Origin: Streptacidiphilus sp041262165 | GTDB taxonomy: Bacteria > Actinomycetota > Actinomycetes > Streptomycetales > Streptomycetaceae | Assembly: GCF_041262165.1 (NCBI RefSeq) | Contig: NZ_JBGCBY010000004.1 | Coordinates: 124,001 to 188,000 of the forward strand | Length of the DNA stretch: 64,000 nt | Reading direction: 5' to 3' | Shown here: positions 23,760 to 32,716 of the stretch, in pieces | Layout: the number at the start of each line of letters is the position of its first letter | Numbering within the stretch: position 1 is the stretch's first letter | The notes under the pieces: generated by a model | Seen by the model: the letters and a program-made list of their open reading frames with translations, nothing else | Databases searched by the model: none | What the model was told of the DNA's origin: nothing | Made by a program: the position numbers and the translations under genes

Positions 23760-25229
23760 GTGTTGCACCCCCCGCAGTCCGTCGTCGCGCCCGCGCCTGC
23801 CCGGAGCGCGCCAGTCGTGCGCGCCTGGTGGCAGCGGGTCCGGGTGCAGGCGTGGGGGCTCGCGGGAGTCTTCTTCGCCCTGTACTGCGTGCTGTCGGTG
23901 CGTCGGCACCAGCGGATGCAGTCTGCCGGTTTCGACCTGGGGATATTCGAGCAGGGCATCCGCGCATACGCGCACGGCCATGCGCCGGTCACTCTGCTCA
24001 AGGGCCCCGGATTCAATCTGCTGGGCGACCACTTCCACCCGCTGCTGGTCGTCTTCGCCCCGTTCTACCGGCTCTTCCCCTCCCCGCTGACGCTGCTCGT
24101 CGGCCAGGCCGCGCTCGCCGCGGTGGCGATCGTGCCGCTGGTCGGCTGGGCGCACCGGGTGCGCGGGCCGAAGGTGTCGGCCTGGATCGGGCTGGCCTTC
24201 GGCGCCTCCTGGGGCATGGCCGAGCTCAACCACTTCGACTTCCACGAGGTCTGCCTCGCCGTCCCGCTGCTCGCCTTCGCGCTCGCCGCGGCCGGTCAGC
24301 AGCGCTGGAAGGCCGCCGCCGGGTGGGGACTTCCGCTGCTGCTGGTCAAGGAGGACCTGGGGCTGACCCTGGCTCTGCTCGGCGGCTACATCGCCTGGAA
24401 GGGCGTCGGCAGGGGGCCGAAGCGGCTCGGCTGGGCGCTGGTCGCGGTGGGCGTGCTGGGCTCGGCGCTGGAGATGCTGGTCATCCTGCCGTCGATGAAC
24501 GCCCATGGCAGCTTCGACTACTGGAACGAGATAGCCAGCGGCAGCACCCAGGCGTCGGTCCACGCGAACACGCCACTGCAGACGGTCCTGCACACCTTCT
24601 GGCCGCCGGAGAAGTACGGCACGGTCCTGATGCTGCTCGCGCCGACGGCGTTCGTCGCGTTGCGCTCACCGCTGGTGCTGCTGCTCCTGCCGACGCTCGG
24701 CTGGCGCTTCGTCTCCGCGAACCCGCACTACTGGGGGACGCTGTACCACTACAACGCCACCCTGATGGTGATCGTCTTCGCCGCCGCGATCCACGCGCTG
24801 GACCGTGACCGCGCCGTGCTGCGCGGACGGTTGCTGCGCTGGCTGTGCGCGGCCAGCGCGGTGTTCACGGCGGTGACCGTGCCGATATACCCGCTGCACG
24901 AGGCGTTCCTGCCACGCACCTGGACCACGCCCGCGCAGGTGGGTACCGCCGCCGCGATCATGGCCCGGATCCCGGACGGCGCGGGCGTCGCCACGTCCAA
25001 CCGGCTCGCCGCGCAGCTCGCGGGACGCACCCAGGTCAGCCTGATCTGCAGCGAGGCACCGCCGGCCGCACCGCCCGAGTGGGTGCTCCTGGACGCCACC
25101 GACCCCACCGAGTGGCCCTGCCCGATGCCGAGGATGGCCGCCGAGGTCGCGGCCGACCAGTCGTCGGGGCGCTACCACCTGATCACCCGTCAGGACGGGA
25201 TCACGCTGCTGCGGCGCAGCGACCGGTAG
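23760..25229 (+). CDS. DUF2079 polytopic membrane protein
   Basis: A 489-residue integral membrane protein with roughly ten hydrophobic segments. DUF2079 signatures are present: FDLGIFEQGIRAYAHGHAP, GDHFHPLLVVFAPFYRLFPSPLTLL, HFDFHEVCLAVPLLAFAL and LLVKEDLGLTLAL, followed by FWPPEKYGTVLMLLAPTAF and NPHYWGTLYHYNATLMVIVF. The conserved charged/His residues on the outer face recall GT-C glycosyltransferases, to which this family is thought to be related; the substrate is unknown. The soluble C-terminus lies outside the last helix. The GTG at 23760 lacks a ribosome site. Confidence 0.87.
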   Translation: MLHPPQSVVAPAPARSAPVVRAWWQRVRVQAWGLAGVFFALYCVLSVRRHQRMQSAGFDLGIFEQGIRAYAHGHAPVTLLKGPGFNLLGDHFHPLLVVFAPFYRLFPSPLTLLVGQAALAAVAIVPLVGWAHRVRGPKVSAWIGLAFGASWGMAELNHFDFHEVCLAVPLLAFALAAAGQQRWKAAAGWGLPLLLVKEDLGLTLALLGGYIAWKGVGRGPKRLGWALVAVGVLGSALEMLVILPSMNAHGSFDYWNEIASGSTQASVHANTPLQTVLHTFWPPEKYGTVLMLLAPTAFVALRSPLVLLLLPTLGWRFVSANPHYWGTLYHYNATLMVIVFAAAIHALDRDRAVLRGRLLRWLCAASAVFTAVTVPIYPLHEAFLPRTWTTPAQVGTAAAIMARIPDGAGVATSNRLAAQLAGRTQVSLICSEAPPAAPPEWVLLDATDPTEWPCPMPRMAAEVAADQSSGRYHLITRQDGITLLRRSDR

Positions 25230-25276
25230 CCCCAGCAGGGTGCTGAAGAGCTAGGCCGGGCAGAGGCCGACCGGGC

Positions 25277-25882
25277 TCAGAGCCAGCCCTTCTCCCGCGC
25301 TATCCGGACCGCCTCGGCGCGGTTGCGGGCTCCGGTCTTCTGGATCGCGGCCGAGAGGTAGTTGCGGACCGTGCCTTCGGACAGGTGCAACTGCCGCGCG
25401 ACCTCCGCGTTGGCCGAGCCGTCCGCGGCAGCCGCGAGGATGTCCCGCTCGCGGGAGGTCAGCGGGTTGGCGCCGTCCGCCAGCGCGGCGGCGGCCAGTG
25501 TCGGGTCGATGACCCGCTCGCCCCGCAGCACCCGGCGCACGGCCTCGGCGAGCTGCGCGGCCGGGGCGTCCTTCACCAGGAAGGCGTCCGCGCCGGCCTC
25601 CATCGCGCGGCGGAGGTAGCCGGGGCGCCCGAAGGTGGTCAGGATCACGATCTTCGTCTGCGGGCTCTCCCGGTGCAGCAGCGCCGCAGCCTCGATGCCG
25701 GTCATGCCGGGCATCTCGATATCCAGCAGCGCCACCTCCACCTCGTGCGCGAGCGCCGCCGCGACCACCTCGTCACCGCGGGCCACCTGCGCGACCACGT
25801 CGATGTCCCCCTCGAGCCCGAGCAGCGCGGCGAGCGCCTCCCGGACCATCCCCTGATCCTCCGCGAGCAGCACTTTGATCAC
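25277..25882 (-). CDS. NarL/LuxR-type response regulator
   Basis: A 201-residue two-component regulator. The receiver domain has the acidic pair E8/D9, the phospho-acceptor D54 (LLDIEMPG) and the conserved Lys in LVKDAP. The C-terminal LuxR helix-turn-helix is LTSRERDILAAAADGSANAEVARQLHLSEGTVRNYLSAAIQKTGARNR. Its start overlaps the kinase stop by 4 nt (25879-25882), so the pair is co-translated. The arrangement with an upstream ABC-2 exporter resembles DesKR-type systems and suggests that it controls that exporter. Confidence 0.93.
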   Translation of the reverse strand: MIKVLLAEDQGMVREALAALLGLEGDIDVVAQVARGDEVVAAALAHEVEVALLDIEMPGMTGIEAAALLHRESPQTKIVILTTFGRPGYLRRAMEAGADAFLVKDAPAAQLAEAVRRVLRGERVIDPTLAAAALADGANPLTSRERDILAAAADGSANAEVARQLHLSEGTVRNYLSAAIQKTGARNRAEAVRIAREKGWL

Positions 25883-27111
25883 GGGAGCACGGTACCGGCC
25901 ACCGAATCGTCCGCACGCACGACCGGCGCGCGCAGCGGCACCGACGCGCGGACCCGGAAGCCGCGGCCGCGCTCTCCGGGGCCGGCCTCCAACCGGCCCT
26001 CGGCGATCTCCAACCGCTCGGCCAGGCCGGTGAGGCCGTTGCCGTGGCCACGCCCGTGGCCCGCGTGCCTGGCGCCCACACCGTCGTCGGCGACCTCCAG
26101 GCGCAGCGACCGGCTGCCGTCGTTCTCCATGAACTCGGCGAGACGCACGGTGCAGTGCTTGGCACCGCTGTGACGGACGACGTTGGTGACCGCCTCGCGC
26201 AACGCCCAGCCCAGCGCGCCCTCCTCGTCCGGGCCGAGCCCGGGCTGCTTGTCCGCGATGGCGGGGTCGGTGTCCACCTCGATGTCGGCGGCGGTCAGCG
26301 CCGTACGGGCGGCCGCGATCTCGACCGCGAGCTTGGGACGGCGGTATCCGCCGATGGCCTCGCGCACGTCCACCAGGGACTGGCGGCTGACCTTCTCGAT
26401 GTCGGCGACCTGGGCGCGGGCCTCCTGGTAGCGCTCCTGGTCCAGGAAGCGCGAGGTCAGCTCGGTCTTGAGGGTGATCAGCGAGAGCGAGTGGCCGAGC
26501 AGGTCGTGCAGGTCACGGGCCATCCGCAGGCGTTCGTCGGAGGCGGCGAGCGCCGCCACGGCCTGCCGGGCCTCGCGCAGCTCCTGCATGGTGCGGACGA
26601 GTCGCTGCAGGCCGGTCATGCCGGCGCCGCCGAGGAAGGCGGAGATGGTGATCGGGATCAGCGCGGCCCGGTCGGTGTGCAGCAGCTCCCCGGTGCCGAC
26701 GACCAGGGCGGCGATCAGGCCGACTCCGTAGATCGCGAAGCGCGACGGGAGGATCACCCCGGCGGACACGGCGGTGTAGCTGTACAGGGCGAGCCAGCTG
26801 TCGCCGAGGGTGAAGCAGCTGACCACGGAGATGACCAGCATCGTCGCCAGGGCGACCCCGGCCCCCGGGTTCCACCGGGCGGCCTGGCCCAGCGCCTGGC
26901 GGTGCAGCACCAGGACCCCGTAGCAGCCGAGGAACACGGCCAGCAGGATCCAGCCGACTGCGGTGGCGGCCGATGAGTGCACACCCGACGTCAGATTGGT
27001 GACCGGATAGGCGAGATACACCATCCACAGCGTCATCCAGCACAGCTTGACGAACATCTGACGGCGGTTCTCCGGTGCCATGCCGATGTGCACCGCCCCG
27101 GGCTCTCTCAT
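25879..27111 (-). CDS. DesK-type sensor histidine kinase
   Basis: A 410-residue membrane kinase. Five or six hydrophobic helices cover residues 23-165 with almost no periplasmic loop, so it probably senses within the membrane. The HisKA_3 box ASDERLRMARDLHDLLGHSLSLI carries H202, and the HATPase domain follows (GWALREAVTNVVRHSGAKHC, then VADDGVGARHAGHGRGHGNGLTGLAERL). AGGAGG lies 6 nt before the ATG at 27111. It is separated from the ABC permease gene by a hairpin at 27141-27170. Confidence 0.92.
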   Translation of the reverse strand: MREPGAVHIGMAPENRRQMFVKLCWMTLWMVYLAYPVTNLTSGVHSSAATAVGWILLAVFLGCYGVLVLHRQALGQAARWNPGAGVALATMLVISVVSCFTLGDSWLALYSYTAVSAGVILPSRFAIYGVGLIAALVVGTGELLHTDRAALIPITISAFLGGAGMTGLQRLVRTMQELREARQAVAALAASDERLRMARDLHDLLGHSLSLITLKTELTSRFLDQERYQEARAQVADIEKVSRQSLVDVREAIGGYRRPKLAVEIAAARTALTAADIEVDTDPAIADKQPGLGPDEEGALGWALREAVTNVVRHSGAKHCTVRLAEFMENDGSRSLRLEVADDGVGARHAGHGRGHGNGLTGLAERLEIAEGRLEAGPGERGRGFRVRASVPLRAPVVRADDSVAGTVLP

Positions 27112-27140
27112 CCCGATCCTCCTTCACGCTGCGGTGACCG

Positions 27141-27170
27141 TGCCGGGCGGAGCTTGCGCTCCGCCCGGCA
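27141..27170. terminator. intergenic hairpin between ABC and two-component genes
   Basis: A perfect 13-bp stem with a TTGC loop lies between the permease stop and the kinase start, both on the minus strand. It may terminate or attenuate read-through from the ABC genes into the kinase genes. Confidence 0.7.
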
Positions 27171-27189
27171 GGGTGGTGCCGACGACCGG

Positions 27190-27912
27190 TCAGGCCTCCT
27201 TGCGGTCCCGCTGGTAAAGCCAGGCGGCGAGGCCGACGAAGACGGCCAGGTAGGCCGCGGCCGCGACCAGCTGCTTCATGTCGACCGAGGCCCCGGCCTG
27301 GGCGATCCGGCCGAGCTGGTTGTAGATCGCGACCGGGGTCCACTTGGCGAAGTCCCCGAACGATCCGCTCAGCGGGAACCAGGTTCCGCCGAGCAGCACC
27401 ATGCCCATGTAGCAGATCATGACGATCGGCTGGACCGAGTCGGGCCCGGCGGCGTAGCCGATGGCAACACCCAGGGCGGCGAAGACGAAGCCGCCCACCC
27501 ACAGCGTCAGGCCGAGGGCGATCCACTCCACCGCGGAGAGCTTGACGCCCTCCAGAAAGCCGAAGAGGAAGACCGCGAGGATCGCCGGCAGCGTGGCGGC
27601 GGCGACGGCGGCTATCTTCGCCACCACGTAGCCCCAGCTGGGCAGCGCGGTCAGCCGCAACTGGCGGGTCCAGCCCGACTTCCGCTCCAGCGAGATCCGC
27701 TGCGCGTTGCCGGTCAGCGCCGCGCCGACGGTGCCCAGGGTCGCCATGGAGACCATGAAGTACGCCTTGACCGAGACCCCGCTCAGGTCGCTGGTCTTGC
27801 CGTAGGCGGTGAGCATCAGCGCGTACAGGGCCACCGGGTAGATCACGGTGAAGAACAGGTAGCGCCGGTTGCGGAGGACCCGCATGATCTCCAGCTTGAT
27901 CAACGTGGTCAT
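27190..27912 (-). CDS. ABC-2 type exporter permease
   Basis: A 240-residue permease with six hydrophobic helices. It follows the short ABC-2 plan: a cytoplasmic amphipathic start (MTTLIKLEIMRVLRNRRYLFFTVIYPVALYAL), the elbow SLERKSGWTRQLRLTALP, and late helices IVMICYMGMVLLGGTWFPLSG and LVAAAAYLAVFVGLAAWLY. The start overlaps the ATPase stop by 4 nt (27909-27912). The substrate is unknown; such pairs next to DesKR-like systems often export lipids, drugs or antimicrobial peptides. Confidence 0.9.
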   Translation of the reverse strand: MTTLIKLEIMRVLRNRRYLFFTVIYPVALYALMLTAYGKTSDLSGVSVKAYFMVSMATLGTVGAALTGNAQRISLERKSGWTRQLRLTALPSWGYVVAKIAAVAAATLPAILAVFLFGFLEGVKLSAVEWIALGLTLWVGGFVFAALGVAIGYAAGPDSVQPIVMICYMGMVLLGGTWFPLSGSFGDFAKWTPVAIYNQLGRIAQAGASVDMKQLVAAAAYLAVFVGLAAWLYQRDRKEA

Positions 27913-28901
27913 CGCGCGGTCTCCTTGTCGAGCGAGGCGGACTCGTCGGCGGCGTCCTGCTCGCCGGTGATGGCGATGAACGCCTGCTCCAGGCCCACGC
28001 TGGTGACCTCCAGGCCGCGCGGATAGAACCCGGCGCGGTAGATCGCGGCGACGGTGGCGTCGGAGTCGTTGCTGCGGATGCGGACGGTGTGGCCGCTGAT
28101 GTCCAGCCCGGACAGCTCCGGCAGGTTGTTCAGCAGCGCCAGGTCCGGGGTGCCGTCGTCGGGGTGCAGATCGAAGGCGATCTTGCGCAGCCCGGCCCTG
28201 GCCTTGATCTCGGCGGCGGTGCCGTCGGCGATCAGGCGGCCCTTGTGGACCACCAGCACCCGGTCGGCGATGGAGTCCGCCTCCTCCAGGTAGTGGGTGG
28301 CGAACAGGACCGTGCGGCCCTCGTCGGCCTGCGCCCGCATCACGGACCAGAAGGCCTGACGAGCCGTGACATCCATACCGGTGGTGGGCTCGTCCAGGAC
28401 GATCAGGTCGCTGTCGCCGGCCACCGCGAGAGCGAAGCGGACCCGCTGCTCCTGGCCGCCGGACAGCTTGTCGACCTTGCGGTCGGCGATGTCGGTGATG
28501 CCCGCGGACTTGAGGACGTCGTCCACGGAACGACCGCGCGGGTGGATGCCGCAGGCGAAGCTGACGAGCTCGCGCACCTTCACGTCCGGCATCAGGCCGC
28601 CGCTCTGCAGCATCACGCCGACCCGGCCGTCGACGATGGCCTGGCGCGGGGTGCCGCCGAAGAGGGTGACGCTGCCCGAAGTCGGCTCGCGCAGGCCCAG
28701 CAGCATGTCGATGCTGGTGGACTTGCCCGCGCCGTTGGGGCCGAGGAAGGCCACGGTCTCGCCCGGATGCAGCACCAGGCTGATGTCGTTGACGGCCTTC
28801 ACCGTGCCGAAGGTCTTGCTGACGTTGCGGAAGGCCGCGACCTCCCCGGAGCCCGGACCTGTCCGGTCCGCCCCCGTGATCTGCTCTACGGAAGTACTCA
28901 T
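27909..28901 (-). CDS. ABC exporter ATP-binding protein
   Basis: A 330-residue ATPase of the DrrA/CcmA type. Walker A GPNGAGKST, Q-loop LQSGGLMPD, signature LSGGQEQRVRFALA, Walker B DLIVLDEPTTGMD and the H-loop ATHYLEEAD are all present, and a C-terminal extension of about 80 residues (DLALLNNLPELSGLDISGHTVRIRS) is typical of exporters with separate permeases. I chose the ATG at 28901 (MSTSVEQITG) because it fits the usual domain start; the frame is open 41 codons further upstream, but that part covers the palindrome at 29002-29033. Confidence 0.92.
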   Translation of the reverse strand: MSTSVEQITGADRTGPGSGEVAAFRNVSKTFGTVKAVNDISLVLHPGETVAFLGPNGAGKSTSIDMLLGLREPTSGSVTLFGGTPRQAIVDGRVGVMLQSGGLMPDVKVRELVSFACGIHPRGRSVDDVLKSAGITDIADRKVDKLSGGQEQRVRFALAVAGDSDLIVLDEPTTGMDVTARQAFWSVMRAQADEGRTVLFATHYLEEADSIADRVLVVHKGRLIADGTAAEIKARAGLRKIAFDLHPDDGTPDLALLNNLPELSGLDISGHTVRIRSNDSDATVAAIYRAGFYPRGLEVTSVGLEQAFIAITGEQDAADESASLDKETAR

Positions 28902-29001
28902 CGCTTCGGCCGCTCCCTCGTGGTTCTGCTCGAACTGTCGTCCTGCTGACAGTTCCAAGGTTCGCCGACCGGGACCTGCCGCAGGCAGTGCCACAGCTCC
29001 A

Positions 29002-29033
29002 GAGCCCCGCATGACAGATGTCATGCGGGGCTC
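29002..29033. repeat. perfect 15-bp palindrome (terminator or operator)
   Basis: Arms 29002-29016 and 29019-29033 pair without mismatch around GA; the core reads ATGACAGATGTCAT. It follows the stop of the S9 peptidase gene and precedes the ABC/two-component genes. The 2-nt loop is tight for a terminator, so a dimeric repressor or response-regulator site is equally possible. Confidence 0.65.
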
Positions 29034-29040
29034 GTGCGGT

Positions 29041-29073
29041 GCTCATCCCGGGCTCATCCCGGGCTCATCCCGG
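29041..29073. repeat. three tandem 11-bp direct repeats
   Basis: gctcatcccgg is repeated three times with no spacer, so each copy is one helical turn from the next. It lies between the S9 peptidase stop and the palindrome at 29002-29033, upstream of the ABC ATPase gene. Confidence 0.85.
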
Positions 29074-29078
29074 AGCCG

Positions 29079-31229
29079 TCACCGGGAGGTGACCTCCAGC
29101 AGGCCCAACGACCGCTTGAGAAAAGCCACTTGGAGCAGCAGCAGATTCTCCGCCACCTCCTCCTGCGGTGTCATGTGGGTGACCCCGGACAGCGGCAGCA
29201 GCTCGTGCGCCCGACCGGCCGCGAGCAGCGCCGAGGACAGCCGGAGGGTGTGCGCGACCACGACGTTGTCGTCCGCGAGGCCGTGGATCAGCTGCAGCGG
29301 CCGGCGCAGCTTCGGTGCGTCGGCGAGCAGCGAGTTGGCCGCGTACACCTCGGGCCGCTCGGCGGGGTGGCCGAGGTAGCGCTCGGTGTAGTGGGTGTCG
29401 TACAGCAGCCAGTCCGTCACCGGGGCACCGGCGACGGCGGCGTGGAACACGTCCGGGCGGCGCAGCACGGCCAGCGCGGCCAGGTAGCCGCCGTAGGACC
29501 AGCCGCGGATGCCGACCCGGGTCAGGTCGAGCGGGTGCTCGTCGGCCAGCGCCTGCAGGGCCTCGACCTGGTCGTCCAGAGTGGTCCCGGCGAAGTCGAA
29601 GGCGATGGCCTTCTCCCAGGCGGGGCTGCGTCCCGGGGTGCCGCGCCCGTCCGCGACCACGACGGCGAAGCCCTGGTCGGCGAACCACTGCGAGGTGAGG
29701 TGGGCGTTCTGCGCCGCCAGCACCATCTGGCCGTGCGGACCGCCGTAGGGGTTCATCAGCACCGGCAGCAGGCCGTCGCGCTCGCGGTCGTAGCCGGTCG
29801 GCAGCAGCACGGCCGCGGGGATGCGGCTCTTGCCGGCCAGGGTCAGCACCGGACGGGCGGTGAGCACCGGGGTCTCGGCGTAGGAGGCGATCCGGGCGAC
29901 CTCCTCGCCGTCCCGCAGCACCCGCACAGCGGCGCCGAACCGGTCGAGTGCGGCGGACGCCAGCACGGTCACCGCGCCGGAGCGGACGCCGGAGTGGTAG
30001 CCGGCCTCCTCGCTGACCCGCACGATGCCGCCGTCCGCCACGCGGTACAGGTGCACCTCGCCGAGTTCGGGATCCGCGTCCTCCCCGGCGGACGCAGCGA
30101 TCAGCACATCCTCGTCCCCGACGTCCAGCACGGCCCGTACGTGCAGCGCCGACGTCGTGAGCACCCGGTCACCGACGGCGAGCACCCGTGCTCCGCCCTC
30201 GTCGGCGATCCGCACCAGCCGCCCCTCCGCGGTCCAGGCGGGAACGCCGTCGTACGGCTCCACCCACATGTGGTCCTCTTCTGCATGGACCGGGGTGGTC
30301 GCGCCCGTGTCCGGGTCCACCGCCAGCGTCAGCTGGGCGCGCTGGTCCCGGGTCTGCACCAGCAGCAGCGGCGGGCCGCCCGCCGACCAGTGCACCCGGG
30401 CCAGGTACGGGTACGCCGCCCGGTCCCAGTCGACCTCCACCCGGTCACCGTCCAGGCTCAGCACCGCGACCGTCACCTCGGCGTTGGCGGTGCCCGCCTT
30501 CGGGTAGGCGACCTCGGCGGCGGGGCGCTCCGGGTTGGCCGGGTCGGCGATCCACCAGCGCTGCACCGGAGTGCTGTCGACCCGGGCCGCCAGCAGCCGG
30601 TCGCCGTCCGGGGACCACCAGAAGCCGCGGCTGCGGTCCATCTCCTCCTGCGCGATGAACTCGGCCTGCCCCCAGGTCACCTCGCCGTCCTCCGCACCCG
30701 AGGGCCCAGCCAGCGCATGGTCGCCGCTCCCGTCCGCCGCGATCACCCGCAGCTCGCCGCCGGTGTTGGCGTACGCGATGTGGCGTCCGTCCGGGGACGG
30801 CCGGGGATCGAGCACGGGCCCGCGCGCGGGAAGTTCCCTGGCGCCGTCCCCTGCCCCCGGCATCAGCCCGGTGGCGAACAGCCGACCGGAGAGTACGAAG
30901 GCGGCCAGCGTCACCTCGGCGTCGGTCGCGTAGGCGACGACCCCGGCCGAGCCCTCGCGACTGCGCTCCCGGCGGGCCCGCTCCTCGGCCGACAGCTGTT
31001 CCTCCCCCGCGCCGAGCAGCGCGGCCGGATCGGCGGCGACTCGCTCGGATGGAGCACTGCCCTTCGGAAGATCCAGAACCTGGAGCAGGTTCGCCCGTTC
31101 GGCCCCTCCGGCCGAGCGCAGGAAGACGACCCTTCGCCCGTCCGGGGAAACGCTGAAGGACCTGGGCGCGCCAAGGGTGAAGCGCAGTGTCCGCGAGTAC
31201 TGGCGAGGGAAGGAGATCTGCGTGGTCAT
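29079..31229 (-). CDS. S9-family prolyl oligopeptidase / dipeptidyl peptidase IV-like
   Basis: A 716-residue cytosolic serine peptidase. The first ~450 residues are a beta-propeller (repeated motifs such as FSVSPDGRRVVFLRS, RPSPDGRHIAYANTGGEL and WWSPDGDRLLAARVD); the C-terminal alpha/beta hydrolase has the nucleophile in GIRGWSYGGYLAAL, the Asp in LIHGLADDNVV and the His in LSGVTHMTPQEE. The RGTPGRSPAWEKAI loop is also typical. It cuts short peptides, often after Pro or Ala, and could process peptides taken up by the importers 5-17 kb away, though no link is shown. ATG at 31229. Confidence 0.93.
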   Translation of the reverse strand: MTTQISFPRQYSRTLRFTLGAPRSFSVSPDGRRVVFLRSAGGAERANLLQVLDLPKGSAPSERVAADPAALLGAGEEQLSAEERARRERSREGSAGVVAYATDAEVTLAAFVLSGRLFATGLMPGAGDGARELPARGPVLDPRPSPDGRHIAYANTGGELRVIAADGSGDHALAGPSGAEDGEVTWGQAEFIAQEEMDRSRGFWWSPDGDRLLAARVDSTPVQRWWIADPANPERPAAEVAYPKAGTANAEVTVAVLSLDGDRVEVDWDRAAYPYLARVHWSAGGPPLLLVQTRDQRAQLTLAVDPDTGATTPVHAEEDHMWVEPYDGVPAWTAEGRLVRIADEGGARVLAVGDRVLTTSALHVRAVLDVGDEDVLIAASAGEDADPELGEVHLYRVADGGIVRVSEEAGYHSGVRSGAVTVLASAALDRFGAAVRVLRDGEEVARIASYAETPVLTARPVLTLAGKSRIPAAVLLPTGYDRERDGLLPVLMNPYGGPHGQMVLAAQNAHLTSQWFADQGFAVVVADGRGTPGRSPAWEKAIAFDFAGTTLDDQVEALQALADEHPLDLTRVGIRGWSYGGYLAALAVLRRPDVFHAAVAGAPVTDWLLYDTHYTERYLGHPAERPEVYAANSLLADAPKLRRPLQLIHGLADDNVVVAHTLRLSSALLAAGRAHELLPLSGVTHMTPQEEVAENLLLLQVAFLKRSLGLLEVTSR

Positions 31230-31382
31230 GCCCCGACCCTATGGCGACACCGACGGCCGCGGAGCCTGGCAAACGTCAACCCGGCTTCGCTCGCCCGTTC
31301 GGGCCCCTGGCTGGGACGACGCCACGACGCCACGTGCGCCCCGGTCGTGCGCCGATGCCCCGGCATATGCATGATGACGGAA

Positions 31383-31400
31383 AGTGACACCAACGTCACT
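31383..31400. promoter_or_regulatory. inverted repeat AGTGAC-N6-GTCACT
   Basis: Two perfect 6-bp arms are separated by 6 bp in the 294-nt gap between the S9 peptidase (minus) and the small membrane-protein gene (plus). It has the layout of a dimeric regulator site; the arms match those of the CRP-like site at 12891 with wider spacing. Nothing else stands out in the gap. Confidence 0.45.
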
Positions 31401-31523
31401 CTCTGGGTATCAACGAACTGTAGGGCGCACCGCGCCCAGGAGCCGGGCGTCCCCGGCGCCGATACCCGCCCCATCCTCCGGTGCGGAAGTCCCCGCCGCA
31501 CCGCCGCTGAGAGGTGAGTCGCG

Positions 31524-31718
31524 ATGGTTCTGCCGATTTCCGCCGCCGTCCTGATGCTGATCATCGTCATCCTGCTGATCCGGCGCTCCGGACTGAAACT
31601 GTGGCACGCCTTTGCCTGCACCCTGCTGGGGTTCTATCTCGCGTCCACCTCGATCGCCCAGCCGATCCACACGCTCACGACCAACGTCGCCGGGATGATC
31701 TCCGGCATCAGGATCTGA
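31524..31718 (+). CDS. small membrane protein of unknown function
   Basis: A 64-residue protein with a strong N-terminal membrane helix (ISAAVLMLIIVILLIRR) and a second hydrophobic stretch (LWHAFACTLLGFYLAS), ending with a polar tail (HTLTTNVAGMISGIRI). No family is recognised beyond its similarity in plan to small actinobacterial membrane peptides. GAGAGGTGAG precedes the ATG. It is the first gene after a divergent control region and is separated from mshB by 37 nt. Confidence 0.7.
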   Translation: MVLPISAAVLMLIIVILLIRRSGLKLWHAFACTLLGFYLASTSIAQPIHTLTTNVAGMISGIRI

Positions 31719-31743
31719 GCGACAGCCGGTCGGCCCCTGCCCG

Positions 31744-31749
31744 TACGCT
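31744..31749 (+). promoter_or_regulatory. -10 hexamer TACGCT, leaderless start of mshB
   Basis: TACGCT ends 6 nt before the mshB ATG and there is no Shine-Dalgarno sequence. Confidence 0.45.
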
Positions 31750-31755
31750 GACCCC

Positions 31756-32712
31756 ATGACAGCCCAGCCTGACGCCCCCTCGGCGGCACGCCGCCTGCTC
31801 CTCGTCCACGCCCACCCCGACGACGAGTCGATCGGCAACGGCGCCACCATGGCCCGTTACGCCGCCGAGGGTGCCCACGTCACCCTGGTCACCTGCACCC
31901 TGGGCGAGGAGGGCGAGGTGATCGGCGAGGAACTGGCCCATCTCGCCGCCGACCGGGACGACACCCTCGGCGTCCACCGCATCGACGAGCTCGCCGCTGC
32001 GATGCGCGAACTGGGCGTGAGCGACCATCGCTTCCTGGGCGGCCCAGGCCGCTACCGCGACTCGGGAATGATGGGCGTGGACAGCAACAAGCGCCCGGAC
32101 TCCTTCTGGCAGGCCGACCTGGACGAGACCGCGAGCCACCTGGTCGCGGTGACCCGTGAGACCCGCCCGCAGGTCCTGGTCACCTACGACGAGAACGGCG
32201 GCTACGGCCACCCCGACCACATCCAGGCCCACCGCGTAGCGATGCGGGCGTTCGAGCTGGCCGCCGACCCGGAGTACCGCTCGGACCTCGGCCCGGCTCA
32301 CGCCATCGCCAAGGTGTACTGGAACTGCATGCCGTTCTCGGTGCTCGAGGCGGGCTTCGCGGCCCTGCGCGCGGCCGGGCGGGAGTCCCCCTTCCCCGGC
32401 ATCGCCGGCCCCGAGGACGTGCCCGGCGTAGTAGCGGACGAACTGGTCACCGCGGCGGTGGACGGTACCGCCTTCACCGCGCTCAAGGGCGCGGCGATGC
32501 GGGCGCACGCCACCCAGATCGCGGTGGACGGCCCCTTCTTCTCCCTCTCCAACGACCTGGGCCAGCCGATGCCCGCGACCGAGTACTACCGGCTGGTGCA
32601 CGGCGAGGCCGGGCAGCGCGGGACGAACGGCTGGGAGACCGACCTGTTCGCGGGCCTCCCGCTGCCGGAGCGGGCCGGCGCGGCCGCCCCTGCCGCTCAG
32701 GAAGGAGCGTGA
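31756..32712 (+). CDS. mshB: mycothiol biosynthesis deacetylase MshB
   Basis: A 318-residue zinc deacetylase acting on GlcNAc-inositol, the second step of mycothiol synthesis. The zinc and catalytic motif AHPDDES gives H20, D22 (base) and D23; the third zinc ligand lies in GHPDHIQ (H152 or H155, by family alignment H155). Further signatures are TLGEEGEVIGEELAHLAADRDD and FLGGPGRYRDSGMMG. The presence of the mycothiol pathway supports an actinobacterial host. It shares a likely transcript with the DUF6113-like gene 4 nt downstream, as Rv1170-Rv1171. Confidence 0.95.
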   Translation: MTAQPDAPSAARRLLLVHAHPDDESIGNGATMARYAAEGAHVTLVTCTLGEEGEVIGEELAHLAADRDDTLGVHRIDELAAAMRELGVSDHRFLGGPGRYRDSGMMGVDSNKRPDSFWQADLDETASHLVAVTRETRPQVLVTYDENGGYGHPDHIQAHRVAMRAFELAADPEYRSDLGPAHAIAKVYWNCMPFSVLEAGFAALRAAGRESPFPGIAGPEDVPGVVADELVTAAVDGTAFTALKGAAMRAHATQIAVDGPFFSLSNDLGQPMPATEYYRLVHGEAGQRGTNGWETDLFAGLPLPERAGAAAPAAQEGA

Positions 32713-32716
32713 CGCG

